From contig NZ_BKZV01000001.1 in the NCBI RefSeq assembly GCF_008974285.1, positions 605,319 to 669,318 of the forward strand: DNA of 64,000 nucleotides, given 5' to 3'. Below the pieces are notes generated by a model, which saw only the letters and a program-made list of their open reading frames with translations, did no database searches and was not told where the DNA came from. Made by a program: the position numbers and the translations under genes. The number at the start of each line of letters is the position of its first letter. The stretch's first letter is position 1. This document shows positions 36,218 through 45,573 of the stretch, piece after piece. The stretch comes from Thermogemmatispora aurantia (GTDB lineage: Bacteria; Chloroflexota; Ktedonobacteria; Ktedonobacterales; Ktedonobacteraceae).

Positions 36218-38449
36218 TTAGCGAACAAACACGCTCGTCAACTGTAGCTCCCGTGCATCCGGTATCGCCCTCACTGCCCCGGATGCACTTTGCAGCTGCA
36301 CAGGCAGCCTGGCCTGCACATCCATCATTGTACTGCCCGCACGGCTCACAGGTACAAGCGCAATAGAAATATGGGCTAGCCCGGGAGCGACGTGGACAGA
36401 ACCCAGGCTGAAAGCCAGAGTCTTCAGCATGTAGATCTGGCCAGGCCGCCAGGTCGTTGTCGGGCAAAAAGCGAAGCCAGGGAAATCCTGCGACAACAGG
36501 TGCTCATGACCAGCGCTATCTCTGAGCAAGACCAGGGGATTGAGCGCGGGCAGCGAGGTGCTTCTGGCTCGCAGGTAGAATGTGAACTGCAGATAGGTTC
36601 CGCCATCGATTGTCGCTGGTGTCGGCGTACTGTAGCCAACCACATCAACCAAAGGCTGAGCGCTGTCACTCTTCCTGAAGGTTGCCGTGATCGGGTGCTC
36701 TACCTGCTGCTCCGTAACCCACTGGAAGGAGCAGAAAGCAGTGGGCAGAGCGGGTAGAGCCTCTGGCCCGCTCTGCACTGGGGAGACGGGCGAGATGCCC
36801 GGAGCTGGGAGACCGCGTTTTAGTAGTAGATAGCCATCCTGAGCGGCCACGATACCGTATTGCCCACTGAAGAGAACCTTTTTGACCTCAGCACTATAGC
36901 TGTTCAGGAAGAGCGGATACATATCGCTCGTCACATCAAGAAAGATATAATCGGCCTGCTGATCCGCATAGGGGAAGAGGTAGATGCGCTGCCGATGGCT
37001 GATATGGGGGACCAGAGCCGACTGGGCCGAGACGGAGGCCGAGGGCGGGATCATCTGAATGAAGCGCTCAGCGAGCTGGGTGTGGGCATCGATCACCGGC
37101 CATTTGAAACCTGGCGAGAAGGGCATCGTCCCATGAGCATCGTCGGCCCGCGTCACCGAGACAAGCAAATAGATCATGAGCAACGTCAGCACGATGAGCT
37201 GGCCCCAGCTGAGAGAACCAGGCAAGCGTGACAGACCTGCCAGCGTTCCACGCGTGGGCAGCCGCGAGCGCCAGCTCTCCCAGGCAGCCGTCGCTCCCTT
37301 CCAGAGGGCACGCCCCCAGCGCAGCAGCCACTGAGCTGCCCAGCCAATAACCACTACCGCCTCGATGCTCGCGAAGATCAGCACGGGGACAATCTCGGCA
37401 TTGTAGTGATAGAGACCACTATACATATCGGGCTTCGAGCTGAGCAAATTGAGCGCTAGCGTCGGCACAGCCAGCACCAATACCCAGGGGGCCAGCAGCG
37501 GCAAATAGCCAGTGGGGCTGAGCACCTGACGCAAATAGAAGAAATGCTGTGGCTCGAAGACATATTGTTTCAGAATAGTGAGCGGGTGGAGCAAGATATT
37601 CTTCGCTATATCGAGTGGCCCATTGCCGAGATGAGCGTAGCGCGAGGCCAACAACGGTCCCCCGGAGAGGCGCGTAATCACCAGCTCCAGCCCGATCCAG
37701 GCGAGGGCCAGCAGCACCAGACCAAGGCCAGAGCGCCAGCGCCGCTGGAAGGGGAGCGACCACAGGCCGAAGAGGGCCACCAGGACAGGAATCTCCTCCT
37801 TACAGGCCATCGCCAGGACGGCGAAAACGAAGGTCCATACCGTCTGCTGTGTATACATAAAATAGAGCACAAACAGCAGCAGGGCAGAGGTGAAGGTGAC
37901 GGCATGGAAGTCATTGAGCAAGGCCAGATTCTGGAGAGGGTGCAACAGATAGAGCAGAGCAAAACCGACAGCAATCCATTCGTTGCGCAAGCGCAGACGC
38001 GCCAGCCAAAAAGCGGGGAAGGCGCCGGTCGCCACCACCAGTGTCTGCAGCACGAGCAGCGTCTTCGGTGTCGCCCAGAGCAGATAGAACAGAGCTACAG
38101 GAAAGAGGATTGGCTCAAAGTGGATGGCGAAGCGACTAATCCCGTTGCTGCTATAGCAATTTGTATCACTGACAATATTGCAAATCGTTTGGTGAGGAAT
38201 CCCGCTATGCAAAATCGACCAGACCGCCTGATCCATAATCCCCAGATCTTCGGCGTTGGTCTGGAAAGCATCCTGACGGGTCGTCAAATACCAGATGAAG
38301 AAGGCAGAAAAGAGGAGAGTCGCCCCAGCCACCAAAGCCATCGCTACCCAGAAGGAGCGTCGACGCGGCAGCGGCTCAGGTGGAGGATAGAGATAGAGAC
38401 GATTCCAGCAGACAGCCAGCCACTTACGCAGGGCAGAGCTAGTTTTCAT
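36218..38449 (-). CDS. DUF2079 family multi-pass membrane protein
   Basis: About 743 residues with roughly twelve helices in the first two thirds. The early motif TNAEDLGIMDQAVWSILHSG, followed by an outer loop with SRFAIHFEPILFPVALFYLLW and later LLNDFHAVTFTSALLLFVLYFM, is typical of DUF2079, a group related to GT-C membrane glycosyltransferases. The C-terminal 180 residues are a predicted extracytoplasmic beta-rich domain. ATG at 38449 (GGGAGGAGG site) overlaps the upstream flippase-like gene by 11 bases. It follows a glycosyltransferase and flippase-like gene, so it probably transfers or moves a lipid-linked sugar in the envelope. Substrate unknown. Confidence 0.88.
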   Translation of the reverse strand: MKTSSALRKWLAVCWNRLYLYPPPEPLPRRRSFWVAMALVAGATLLFSAFFIWYLTTRQDAFQTNAEDLGIMDQAVWSILHSGIPHQTICNIVSDTNCYSSNGISRFAIHFEPILFPVALFYLLWATPKTLLVLQTLVVATGAFPAFWLARLRLRNEWIAVGFALLYLLHPLQNLALLNDFHAVTFTSALLLFVLYFMYTQQTVWTFVFAVLAMACKEEIPVLVALFGLWSLPFQRRWRSGLGLVLLALAWIGLELVITRLSGGPLLASRYAHLGNGPLDIAKNILLHPLTILKQYVFEPQHFFYLRQVLSPTGYLPLLAPWVLVLAVPTLALNLLSSKPDMYSGLYHYNAEIVPVLIFASIEAVVVIGWAAQWLLRWGRALWKGATAAWESWRSRLPTRGTLAGLSRLPGSLSWGQLIVLTLLMIYLLVSVTRADDAHGTMPFSPGFKWPVIDAHTQLAERFIQMIPPSASVSAQSALVPHISHRQRIYLFPYADQQADYIFLDVTSDMYPLFLNSYSAEVKKVLFSGQYGIVAAQDGYLLLKRGLPAPGISPVSPVQSGPEALPALPTAFCSFQWVTEQQVEHPITATFRKSDSAQPLVDVVGYSTPTPATIDGGTYLQFTFYLRARSTSLPALNPLVLLRDSAGHEHLLSQDFPGFAFCPTTTWRPGQIYMLKTLAFSLGSVHVAPGLAHISIALVPVSRAGSTMMDVQARLPVQLQSASGAVRAIPDARELQLTSVFVR

Positions 38450-39608
38450 ATCCCCTCCTCCCATCATGGGAAGCGACCGTCTCCTCAGAGACTGCAGCCT
38501 GTGGGATCTGAGCCTCTCGCTCTTTCTGCTCTTCATAACCGATTGTAGCTGTCAAAGGCGGAGATATTGTCTCATCCTTTGGGGCAGCCAGGTGCTCGTC
38601 AGATGGTTTTGCCCCTTGTCTCTCCGCCTGCTCTGCCGCCTGCTCAGCGCGAATCTGGCGTATCTGGCGCAGGCCGCTGAGATAAGCCACGCTGACGCAG
38701 AGTAGCTCGGCCAGCGTTGAGACCAGGCGCGAGAGCAGGGCTATTACATAGCCGAGGGCTGCAGGCAAAGCGGGCAGCGAGAAAGCGAAAAGCAGAGCAA
38801 TGGCCCCCTCGCGGAAGCCTAAGCCACTAGGCGTGATAAACGAGATGAAGCCGATATCCCAACCGAGCGCGTATATGCCGATGCAGATCGGCAGGGCCCC
38901 CAGAGGGGTCGTCGGCCACAAGGCCAGTACCAGCCCATAAAAAGCCAGGCCGGCGATCAACCAGCTCAGGCACCAGAAGAAGGAGACCAACAAAATATCA
39001 CGATAGCGCAGAGCCAGCGTCACCGGCTCTCGTCTGAGTAGACGTAGAGCCAGATTGAGCAGACCCCCGAGAATACGCGGATGCAGTCCGATCAACACCG
39101 CCAGCATAGCGACGGCGCTGAAGGTTAGAAAGAAGAGGCCCTGGGTTGAGCCTAGCGCATGGACATCGCGCCAGAAAAGTAGGCTGAGCGCGAAGATGAA
39201 AGCGGCGGTAGCCAGCTTCGTCACCAGCTCAACCACCATGCTGGTGAAGGCCAGTGAACGCGGCACGCCATACTTACCGACCCAGAGAATACGTGTCAGC
39301 ACATGCCAGACGTTGCCGGGGATATAGCGTACAAACTCGGAACCCAGATAGATGCGCAGGCTGGCGCCCAGGGGCAAGTGGTAGCCGAGGCGAGCCAGGA
39401 CATTTTTCCAGATCAGCCCGAAAGACAGTTCCTGCAGCACAAAGCCCAGAAAGGCCAGGCCCAGCAGGACCGGATTCCACTCAAAGCGATGGGAGGCCAG
39501 GGCGCTCCAGTTATTCTTCACCTGGATAGCGAAGAAGACCAGCACCAACGCTGGCAGAGCGAAGCGCACTAGGACCTTGACCCAGCGTATAAGGACCGCT
39601 CTGCTCAT
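38439..39608 (-). CDS. Lysylphosphatidylglycerol-synthase-TM / flippase-like protein
   Basis: A 389-residue protein with about eight helices, belonging to the LPG_synthase_TM (UPF0104) group: it begins VKVLVRFALPALVLVFFAIQV, contains YLGSEFVRYIPGNVWHVLTRILWVGKYGVPRSLAFTSMVVELVTKL and ends the core with ITPSGLGFREGAIALLFAFSLPA. The soluble C-terminal tail of about 75 residues is charged and low-complexity. Relatives act in lipid or lipid-linked sugar movement across the membrane. Overlaps by 4 bases the upstream glycosyltransferase and by 11 bases the downstream DUF2079 gene, so all three work in one pathway. Confidence 0.85.
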   Translation of the reverse strand: MSRAVLIRWVKVLVRFALPALVLVFFAIQVKNNWSALASHRFEWNPVLLGLAFLGFVLQELSFGLIWKNVLARLGYHLPLGASLRIYLGSEFVRYIPGNVWHVLTRILWVGKYGVPRSLAFTSMVVELVTKLATAAFIFALSLLFWRDVHALGSTQGLFFLTFSAVAMLAVLIGLHPRILGGLLNLALRLLRREPVTLALRYRDILLVSFFWCLSWLIAGLAFYGLVLALWPTTPLGALPICIGIYALGWDIGFISFITPSGLGFREGAIALLFAFSLPALPAALGYVIALLSRLVSTLAELLCVSVAYLSGLRQIRQIRAEQAAEQAERQGAKPSDEHLAAPKDETISPPLTATIGYEEQKEREAQIPQAAVSEETVASHDGRRGYEN

Positions 39609-40642
39609 TGGACATCGATTTCCTGCTTAATACTATACTCCTCCCCTGGTTGGAAGGCATAATGGCGGATCATCTCGCTCTGCAGGCCCACCAGAACGAA
39701 CTGGACCCCGAAGATCATGAGCAGAATGCCAACAAAGAGCATTGGCTGCGTATGAATAGGCTGATTCTCGATCAGGCGGCTCCGAATCACCACCCAGGCA
39801 TCGATCAGCAGCCCGAGCAGGAATGTCCAGAAACCAAAGGGGCCAAAGAAGCGCAAAGGCGTACGCAGAAAGGTGGTCAGGAAGAGCACATTGAGCAGAT
39901 CGATCAACCCGCGCGCGAAGCGTCGGGCCCCAAACTTCGAGACTCCGAAGCGACGGGGGTGATGGCGAACTTTGATCTCGGTCACGCGGTAGCCGCGCCA
40001 CTGGGCCATGACTGGGACAAAGCGGTGGAACTCGCCATAGAGCTTGAGATAGGCATCATCGATAACCTCGCGCCGATAGGCCTTAAAGCCATTATTGATA
40101 TCGTGCAGCGGGACACCAGTCAGCGTTCTGACCAGGGCATTGAAGACGCGCGAGGGGAAGGTTTTAGTAATAGGATCGAGGCGCGGGTACTTCCAACCGG
40201 AGACCAGATCATAGCCCTCCTCAAGCTTCTCCAGGAAGCGCGGGATCTCGGCAGGGTCGTCCTGGAGATCGCCATCCATCGTAAAGACAATCTTTCCCCG
40301 ACAGCGGCTAAAACCCGCCACCAGCGCTGGCGTTTTGCCGAAATTCTTGCGGAAGCGAATGACACGCACGATACCGGGATGCTCATCGTGCAGAGCCTTC
40401 ACCTCGGCAAAGGTATTATCGGTACTGCCATCATCGACAAAGATCACCTCATAAGACTGACCGAGATCTTCAAGCTGGGCGATCAGTCTCTCGAAGAGGG
40501 GTCGAATATTCTCCTGCTCGTTCATGACCGGGATCACGACCGAGATCCCCACGTCCTGCCTCTTCTCCTTGTCAGCAGTGGCAGTGACGGCGGTATCCGC
40601 TCGTTGGGGAATAGCTAGCGATGACATTTCCATCTGCTGCAT
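39605..40642 (-). CDS. Family 2 glycosyltransferase (dolichol-phosphate mannose synthase-like)
   Basis: About 345 residues. The GT-A core has the nucleotide-binding start ISVVIPVMNEQENIRPLFERL, the VIFVDDGSTDN turn and the metal-binding TMDGDLQDDP, the typical DGDLQDDP of DPM1/ArnC-type enzymes that attach a sugar to polyprenyl phosphate. Two C-terminal helices (PLRFFGPFGFWTFLLGLLIDAW and MLFVGILLMIFGVQFVLVGL) anchor it in the membrane. An open frame upstream to 40765 is not part of the fold, so the ATG at 40642 is preferred (GTGGAG ten bases before). It is first in the envelope operon; the sugar is unknown. Confidence 0.9.
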   Translation of the reverse strand: MQQMEMSSLAIPQRADTAVTATADKEKRQDVGISVVIPVMNEQENIRPLFERLIAQLEDLGQSYEVIFVDDGSTDNTFAEVKALHDEHPGIVRVIRFRKNFGKTPALVAGFSRCRGKIVFTMDGDLQDDPAEIPRFLEKLEEGYDLVSGWKYPRLDPITKTFPSRVFNALVRTLTGVPLHDINNGFKAYRREVIDDAYLKLYGEFHRFVPVMAQWRGYRVTEIKVRHHPRRFGVSKFGARRFARGLIDLLNVLFLTTFLRTPLRFFGPFGFWTFLLGLLIDAWVVIRSRLIENQPIHTQPMLFVGILLMIFGVQFVLVGLQSEMIRHYAFQPGEEYSIKQEIDVQ

Positions 40643-40876
40643 ACTCTTGGGACTCCACAAAACCCTGAGTTTAGGCTGATGCCTGCTCTCCGTGCGCCGG
40701 CCTATTATAGCATACTGTCCTTCCTTGACAGTAGCCGATGGTACCTTTACGTGTGGGGAAACCATCCCATTCTAGGGATCTAGAACGAATGGCTGTTAAG
40801 AAAGGACACGCCTCCCCCTGGAGGGCACATAGCCGCGCGCCGTGCCCGACAACTCATGCATGGCGTGGGGCTACGA

Positions 40877-41644
40877 TTACGATAAAGCAGAGAAGAGAGT
40901 GGGCCGATCACTGGTCAAAGCATCAACACCGCTCGCCGCCAGCTCCCGCAGACGTTCGAGACTGTTCACTGTCCAGACGCCAAGTTTGAGGCCGCAACCA
41001 TGGACCAGGACAGGCAGTTGCGATAGGAAAAGGGTCTGATCCACATCCAACCAGCTACAGCCTAACTCACGGACCTGCTCTACCAGGGTATCGAGGGCCT
41101 GCCCGGCCTGGGGGTCCCAGATGTCTTCGGAGAGGACTGCCCCCGTCTCTAGCTTCGGCTCTCGTCGCTTCACTTCTGGCAAGAGATACCAGTCAAAGGA
41201 GATGACTACGGCCTGGTCGACCATGTCCGCATGCCGTAGCTCTTCGACGACCGCTTCGGCAATGCCCGGGTAGCGTCCATAGACGCTTCCACGCTGGCTC
41301 GGCTTGATTTCAATCCAGACGCGTCGTTGTCCTTTGACAAGGTCAAGGACCTCGCGCAGGGTGGGAATAGGTTGCGGCTCCGGCCAGCCACCAGGAAAGT
41401 GGGCCGCAGCGTTGAGACTGCGTAGATAGGCAAAGTCTAGATCAAGAATGTTTCCTCGACCATCAGTGAGCCGCTCGACTGTGGCATCATGGAAGACGAT
41501 AAGATGGCCATCACGACTCATCTGCACATCCAACTCAATGGCATCCACAGGCAAGACTAAGGCCTGTCGGAAGGCCGCCAGGGTGTTCTCGGGCGCCAGC
41601 TGCGCCCCACCACGATGTGCAATACGTTGAACTGCACTTACCAT
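40877..41644 (-). CDS. Glycerophosphodiester phosphodiesterase
   Basis: About 255 residues of the GDPD TIM-barrel family. The signature AHRGGAQLAPENTLAAFRQAL gives the catalytic HRG...ENT block, followed by AIELDVQMSRDGHLIVFHDATVERLTDGRG with the metal-binding ELD and the second catalytic His. It releases glycerol phosphate from lipid head-group diesters. No signal peptide is seen, so a cytoplasmic role is likely. The ATG at 41644 has a TGGAGT site; an upstream in-frame frame to 41737 is not conserved. It stands alone on the minus strand. Confidence 0.92.
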   Translation of the reverse strand: MVSAVQRIAHRGGAQLAPENTLAAFRQALVLPVDAIELDVQMSRDGHLIVFHDATVERLTDGRGNILDLDFAYLRSLNAAAHFPGGWPEPQPIPTLREVLDLVKGQRRVWIEIKPSQRGSVYGRYPGIAEAVVEELRHADMVDQAVVISFDWYLLPEVKRREPKLETGAVLSEDIWDPQAGQALDTLVEQVRELGCSWLDVDQTLFLSQLPVLVHGCGLKLGVWTVNSLERLRELAASGVDALTSDRPTLFSALS

Positions 41645-41766
41645 ACAGCACTCCATATAAAGTGTTACACTCTGTTTAAATAAATTTCTCTTGCGAAGCA
41701 GATGGGCTGTATCAGCCCTGAAGCCGATAGCGAGCATGGAACATGTCGGATTCCTCGCCTCATTTA

Positions 41767-41796
41767 TTGCGACCTCGCTCTCACTGAGTGTATACT
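41767..41796 (+). promoter_or_regulatory. Promoter of the TIR-NTPase-TPR gene
   Basis: TTGCGA (41767-41772), 18-base spacer, TATACT (41791-41796). Predicted start near 41803, leaving a 5' leader of about 150 bases before the ATG at 41956. The region 41645 to 41955 between the divergent GDPD and TIR genes holds no other gene. Confidence 0.5.
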
Positions 41797-41955
41797 AGAT
41801 GTGTAGCCACTGTACAAGATGCACGTTACCTTCGTGTTTCGCTCGAGGGGGCGTTCATCCTTTCGATCCGTTCGCCAGACAGCGAAGAACCTTGTGCTTC
41901 CCGGCGGTAGGGCAAGGAACTGCCCTTGTCTCACTCATACGCAAGGAGCCAGAAC

Positions 41956-44886
41956 ATGGCAGTGAAGGTCTTCCTGGCCTACACCTTCAAAGACGAAGCC
42001 GCGCGTAACGAACTTATCAATCATCTCTATCAACTCCGCTGGCAAGGTCTCATTGCTGATTGGGAGGAGCGTGCTACGGGCCAGGGTCTTTCCTGGCAAG
42101 GAAGCGGTGAGATCAGTTCTGCCCTGGAACGAGCGCAGCTCATTCTCCTGTTAGTAAGCCCCGACTTTGTGCACTCTGCCTACTGCTACAGTGCAGAGCT
42201 GAAAGTGGCTCTCCAACGTCATAACGCTGGCCTGGCACGGGTGATTCCCGTGCTCGTGCGGCCAACTGAGCGAGAGGACACGCCACTGGCCGATTTAGCG
42301 GTTCTGCCGACTAATGGCGTGGCCATTAGCGCCTGGGAGGATCGTGAAGCGGCCTGGCAGCAGGTGATTGCGGAGTTAGGGACCTGGCTCGCTGCTGCTG
42401 CGAGCGCGAGCGCCACCTCTACTGCGGCTATTCCGCTACCTCCACCACCGACCCCGCCAGTTGAGCCAGCGACAGCGGCCTCTTCCTCGTCTTCGCCCTC
42501 ACTCTGGCTGGTACCCTATCGACGGAACCCGCTCTTCACTGGTCGCTCCTCGTTGTTAGCCTATCTGCACGACATGCCTATTAGCAACAAGGCCAGCGCG
42601 GTTACTCCAGCACAAGTGGTGAGCGGACCAGCCGGCAGCGGGAAGACGCAGTTGGCTCTTGAATATGCTTATCGGTACGGCCACGAGTATGAGGCTGTGC
42701 TCTGGGTCAATGCTGCCAGCCGCCAGCTACTCATTCATGAGTTGGCACGTATCGCTGAGGCGCTCGAGCTGCCGGAGCGAGTGCTTCCTAATCAATATCT
42801 GGTCGCCCTGGCGGTGCGTCGTTGGCTAGAAAAGCGGCCAGGCTGGCTGCTCATTCTGGATAATGTGGCGGATGGTGAGACGATCCGCGATTTGTTGCCC
42901 GTGGGAGCCCGTGGTCATCAGATTCTGCTGGCTCGTCAGCCACTAGCCCTGCCCAAGGCTATGCAAGTGACGCTCCCTGCGCTGACAGCGGAGGAAGCTG
43001 CTCTTCTCTTGTTGCGTGCTGCTGGCTCGCTGCCGGTGGAGGCAACGCTGGAGCAGGCTCCTCCAGCAGAGGCTAGCCGGGCCGATGAGGTGGTTGCTGT
43101 GCTCCGGGCCTATCCTCTGGCCCTTGCTCTGGCGGGAGCTTATATCGAGACAGAGCAATGTAGCCTCAGCAGTTATCTGAACCTCTACAAGCAGGCCAGC
43201 GTTGAGCTTCAGCGGAGCATCTGGTCGGCCACTCATCAGGTCGACAGTCTCTTTGCGCCGCTGGCAACCGTGTTGCATATCAGTCTCTCACGGGCCGAAC
43301 GCATCAGTCCAAGTGCCGCCGAGTTATTGCGTCTCTGCTCCTTCCTGCAGCCCGATCATCTTCCCCTTGAGCTGTTGGTGAGCGGCGGCAGTGAATTAGG
43401 GGAGAGTCTGGGTCAGTTGCTCCTGGAGCATTTCGATCTGCTCAGACTGATCCATGAGTTACGTCGTTTTGCTCTGGTCGACTACAGCCGAGGGTCGCTG
43501 GTTCTTCATCGCCTGGTCAGCGCCTTTGTCCGTCAGCGTCTGAGTCGAGAATCGCGTCTACTGTGGGCGGAGCAGACTATTCGCCTAGTAGAGAGCGCCT
43601 GTCAGAGCGAGACAGCTACCCCTACAGCTCTCTGTCGGGCCTATCTGCCGCACTTGCTTACCTGTGCTCGCTGGGTTGAAGAGTGGCAGCTGGTCAGTCC
43701 TGACGCTGCGCGTCTCCTAGAGCAGACCGGCTATTACCTGCAGCGTTGTGTAGCCTACCGCGAGGCAGAGCCGCTCTTACGTCGGGCCTTGCTCATCCGT
43801 GAGCAGCAGCTTGGGCCAGAACATCCTGAGTTGAGTGCCAGCCTCTACAACCTTGGGCTTTTCTACGAGGAGCAGGGACGATCTCCCGAGGCTGAAGCGC
43901 TGTATTGGCGAGTAGTCGCTATTGAAGAGCGGCAGGCAGGGAACGACCACCAGGGATTGACTCGTGCTCTCTATCGGCTGGCCCTGCTCTACCGGGATCG
44001 GCGTGATTTCGAGCGGGCCGAATCGCTTTTCCTCCAAGTGTTGGAGAGCTGGCGGCAAGAGCTGGCACCTGAGCATCCTCTGCTCGCCACCCTCTACCAC
44101 GAGTTGGCAACACTTTACCGGGTTCAGGAGCGCTATGAGCAGGCCGAGTGGCTCTATCAACAGGCGCTACGGATGCGCCGGCACCTGCTGGGGAGCGAGC
44201 ACCTAGCAGTGGCGCAGACGCTGAGTGCTCTGGGCAGTCTCTATCATGCCCAGAGGCACCACGAGCAGGCCGAGCAGTGCTATCTTCAGGCGCTGACGAT
44301 TCAGGAAGGTCTGCCGCTAGCCGAGCAGTTAGATCTGGCGACGACTTTGAATAATCTAGCTTTGCTCTATCGCGAGACTGGGCGTTATGGGCAGGCCGAG
44401 CTGCTCTATCAGCGAGCACTGGTGATCTATCGGCAGCTGGTCGGCGATGAGCATCCCTATACCGCGAGTTGCCTGGAAAATCTGGCGATGCTCTACCATG
44501 ATCGCGGTGAGTATGAGCGGGCGGAGCCACTCTATCAGAGCGCGCTGCAGATTCGCGAGAGAATGCTGGGGGCTGACCATCCAGCCTTAGCGATCAATCT
44601 CAATAATCTGGCAACTCTCTATACAGCTTTGCACAAGTACGGTCCGGCGCGGGCGCTCTTCAAGCGGGCGTTGGAGATTGGCGAACGGGTCTTCGGAAAG
44701 AATCATCCAACGTACGCACGTTTTCTGGAAAACTATGCCTTGCTTCTGCAGCAGACGCGCCAGGTCAGTCGAGCGCTTGAGCTGCGTGCTCGTGCGCGGG
44801 AGATCCAGGCCCGGCAGGCGCAGAGCCTGTCAATAGGCCAGGCCGGGACCGGAGCTGCTCCAGGGAGGGCAGTCGTTTCCAACTAG
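41956..44886 (+). CDS. TIR-NB-ARC-TPR protein (STAND-type, probable defence)
   Basis: About 976 residues. Residues 1-145 are a TIR domain (VKVFLAYTFKDEAARNELINHLYQL, ILLLVSPDFVHSAYCYSAELKVALQ, VIPVLVRP); the Glu in YCYSAELKVAL is where TIR NADases keep the catalytic residue. After a Ser/Thr/Pro linker, residues about 190-560 form an NB-ARC/STAND NTPase: GPAGSGKTQLALEYAY (Walker A) and GWLLILDNVAD (Walker B). The rest is eight 42-residue TPR repeats of the kinesin-light-chain type (for example HPALAINLNNLATLYTALHKYG), then a short tail. Plan and family suggest a sensor that oligomerises on a trigger and depletes NAD. It is a single gene, three genes away from a CRISPR array. ATG at 41956 has an AAGGAG site. 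Confidence 0.9.
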   Translation: MAVKVFLAYTFKDEAARNELINHLYQLRWQGLIADWEERATGQGLSWQGSGEISSALERAQLILLLVSPDFVHSAYCYSAELKVALQRHNAGLARVIPVLVRPTEREDTPLADLAVLPTNGVAISAWEDREAAWQQVIAELGTWLAAAASASATSTAAIPLPPPPTPPVEPATAASSSSSPSLWLVPYRRNPLFTGRSSLLAYLHDMPISNKASAVTPAQVVSGPAGSGKTQLALEYAYRYGHEYEAVLWVNAASRQLLIHELARIAEALELPERVLPNQYLVALAVRRWLEKRPGWLLILDNVADGETIRDLLPVGARGHQILLARQPLALPKAMQVTLPALTAEEAALLLLRAAGSLPVEATLEQAPPAEASRADEVVAVLRAYPLALALAGAYIETEQCSLSSYLNLYKQASVELQRSIWSATHQVDSLFAPLATVLHISLSRAERISPSAAELLRLCSFLQPDHLPLELLVSGGSELGESLGQLLLEHFDLLRLIHELRRFALVDYSRGSLVLHRLVSAFVRQRLSRESRLLWAEQTIRLVESACQSETATPTALCRAYLPHLLTCARWVEEWQLVSPDAARLLEQTGYYLQRCVAYREAEPLLRRALLIREQQLGPEHPELSASLYNLGLFYEEQGRSPEAEALYWRVVAIEERQAGNDHQGLTRALYRLALLYRDRRDFERAESLFLQVLESWRQELAPEHPLLATLYHELATLYRVQERYEQAEWLYQQALRMRRHLLGSEHLAVAQTLSALGSLYHAQRHHEQAEQCYLQALTIQEGLPLAEQLDLATTLNNLALLYRETGRYGQAELLYQRALVIYRQLVGDEHPYTASCLENLAMLYHDRGEYERAEPLYQSALQIRERMLGADHPALAINLNNLATLYTALHKYGPARALFKRALEIGERVFGKNHPTYARFLENYALLLQQTRQVSRALELRARAREIQARQAQSLSIGQAGTGAAPGRAVVSN

Positions 44887-44949
44887 TGTGCGAGAAGAAC
44901 TGTGGGCGGCCTGCTGGATAAGGCAAAGGCAGCAAGCGGACAAACATCG

Positions 44950-45000
44950 ATGAGAGGCACCAGCCACAGGGAGGGGGTCGTGTGCACTGGTGCCTCTCAT
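44950..45000. repeat. Perfect 14-bp inverted repeat
   Basis: ATGAGAGGCACCAG (44950-44963) and CTGGTGCCTCTCAT (44987-45000) flank a 23-base loop, 63 bases after the TIR gene stop and 30 bases before the next ATG. No T-run follows, so it may be a processing or attenuation hairpin, or a weak terminator of the TIR gene. Confidence 0.55.
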
Positions 45001-45030
45001 TAAAGACTACAAGAAAGGGATGGGAGAGTT

Positions 45031-45408
45031 ATGAGCTTACAACCAGGGCTGAAAGGTGAGGCGAGCACGACGGTTGTTCATGAGAACACGGCTGCCGCTG
45101 TTGGGGCAGGAGGTGTCGAGGTCTTTGCAACGCCGATGATGATCGCCTTGATGGAGAATGCAGCCTGGCAGGCGGTGGCTGATTTTCTTGAGGAGGGGTA
45201 TGTTTCGGTGGGAACGCGCGTCGATGTGCGGCATCTGGCGGCGACACCGATCGGCCAGCGGGTGCATGCTACTGCCGAGCTGGTCGAGGTGGATGGTCGG
45301 CGCTTGGTGTTTAGGGTCGAGGCTTATGACGAGGAGAAGAAAATCGGGGAAGGCATCCACGAGCGTTTTATTGTCCATCTCCAACGTTTTTTGGAGCGCC
45401 TGAAATAA
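45031..45408 (+). CDS. FlK-like hotdog thioesterase
   Basis: A 125-residue hotdog protein close to the fluoroacetyl-CoA thioesterase FlK group: VFATPMMIALMENAAWQAVADFL supplies the catalytic Glu in the long helix and SVGTRVDVRHLAATPIGQRVHATAEL supplies the His-containing strand, as in FlK (Thr, Glu, His arrangement). Most relatives act on unknown small acyl-CoAs and protect against toxic or dead-end thioesters. It starts 31 bases after the perfect inverted repeat and ends 165 bases before tmRNA. Confidence 0.87.
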   Translation: MSLQPGLKGEASTTVVHENTAAAVGAGGVEVFATPMMIALMENAAWQAVADFLEEGYVSVGTRVDVRHLAATPIGQRVHATAELVEVDGRRLVFRVEAYDEEKKIGEGIHERFIVHLQRFLERLK

Positions 45409-45416
45409 TTCTCCCC

Positions 45417-45445
45417 TTGCTGGATGTTATATGGTGTGGTAAGAT
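45417..45445 (+). promoter_or_regulatory. Possible promoter for ssrA
   Basis: TTGCTG (45417-45422), 17-base spacer, TAAGAT (45440-45445). It would start transcription about 120 bases before mature tmRNA, consistent with a 5' leader removed by RNase P. The -35 is poor, so the call is tentative. Confidence 0.3.
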
Positions 45446-45573
45446 AAGAAGGCCACAAGAGGATGGCAGCTTATCCGATCCTGCCTTTGATTGCTTGCAC
45501 TGGCCAGAGCTGTCTGGCGATGGCGATCAGGGTTGGTTGGGTTGCCACTACCCTACGCAATCGACCATACTAT

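Noticed and set aside
37544..38548. Plus-strand frame of 334 codons opposite the DUF2079 gene
   Set aside because: Shadow frame in GC-rich DNA; the minus-strand gene has clear helices and a ribosome site.
39608..40618. Plus-strand frame of 336 codons opposite the glycosyltransferase
   Set aside because: Shadow of a gene with full catalytic motifs on the other strand.
43919..44530. Minus-strand frame of 203 codons inside the TIR-NTPase gene
   Set aside because: The TPR repeat structure on the plus strand explains the long open frame opposite.
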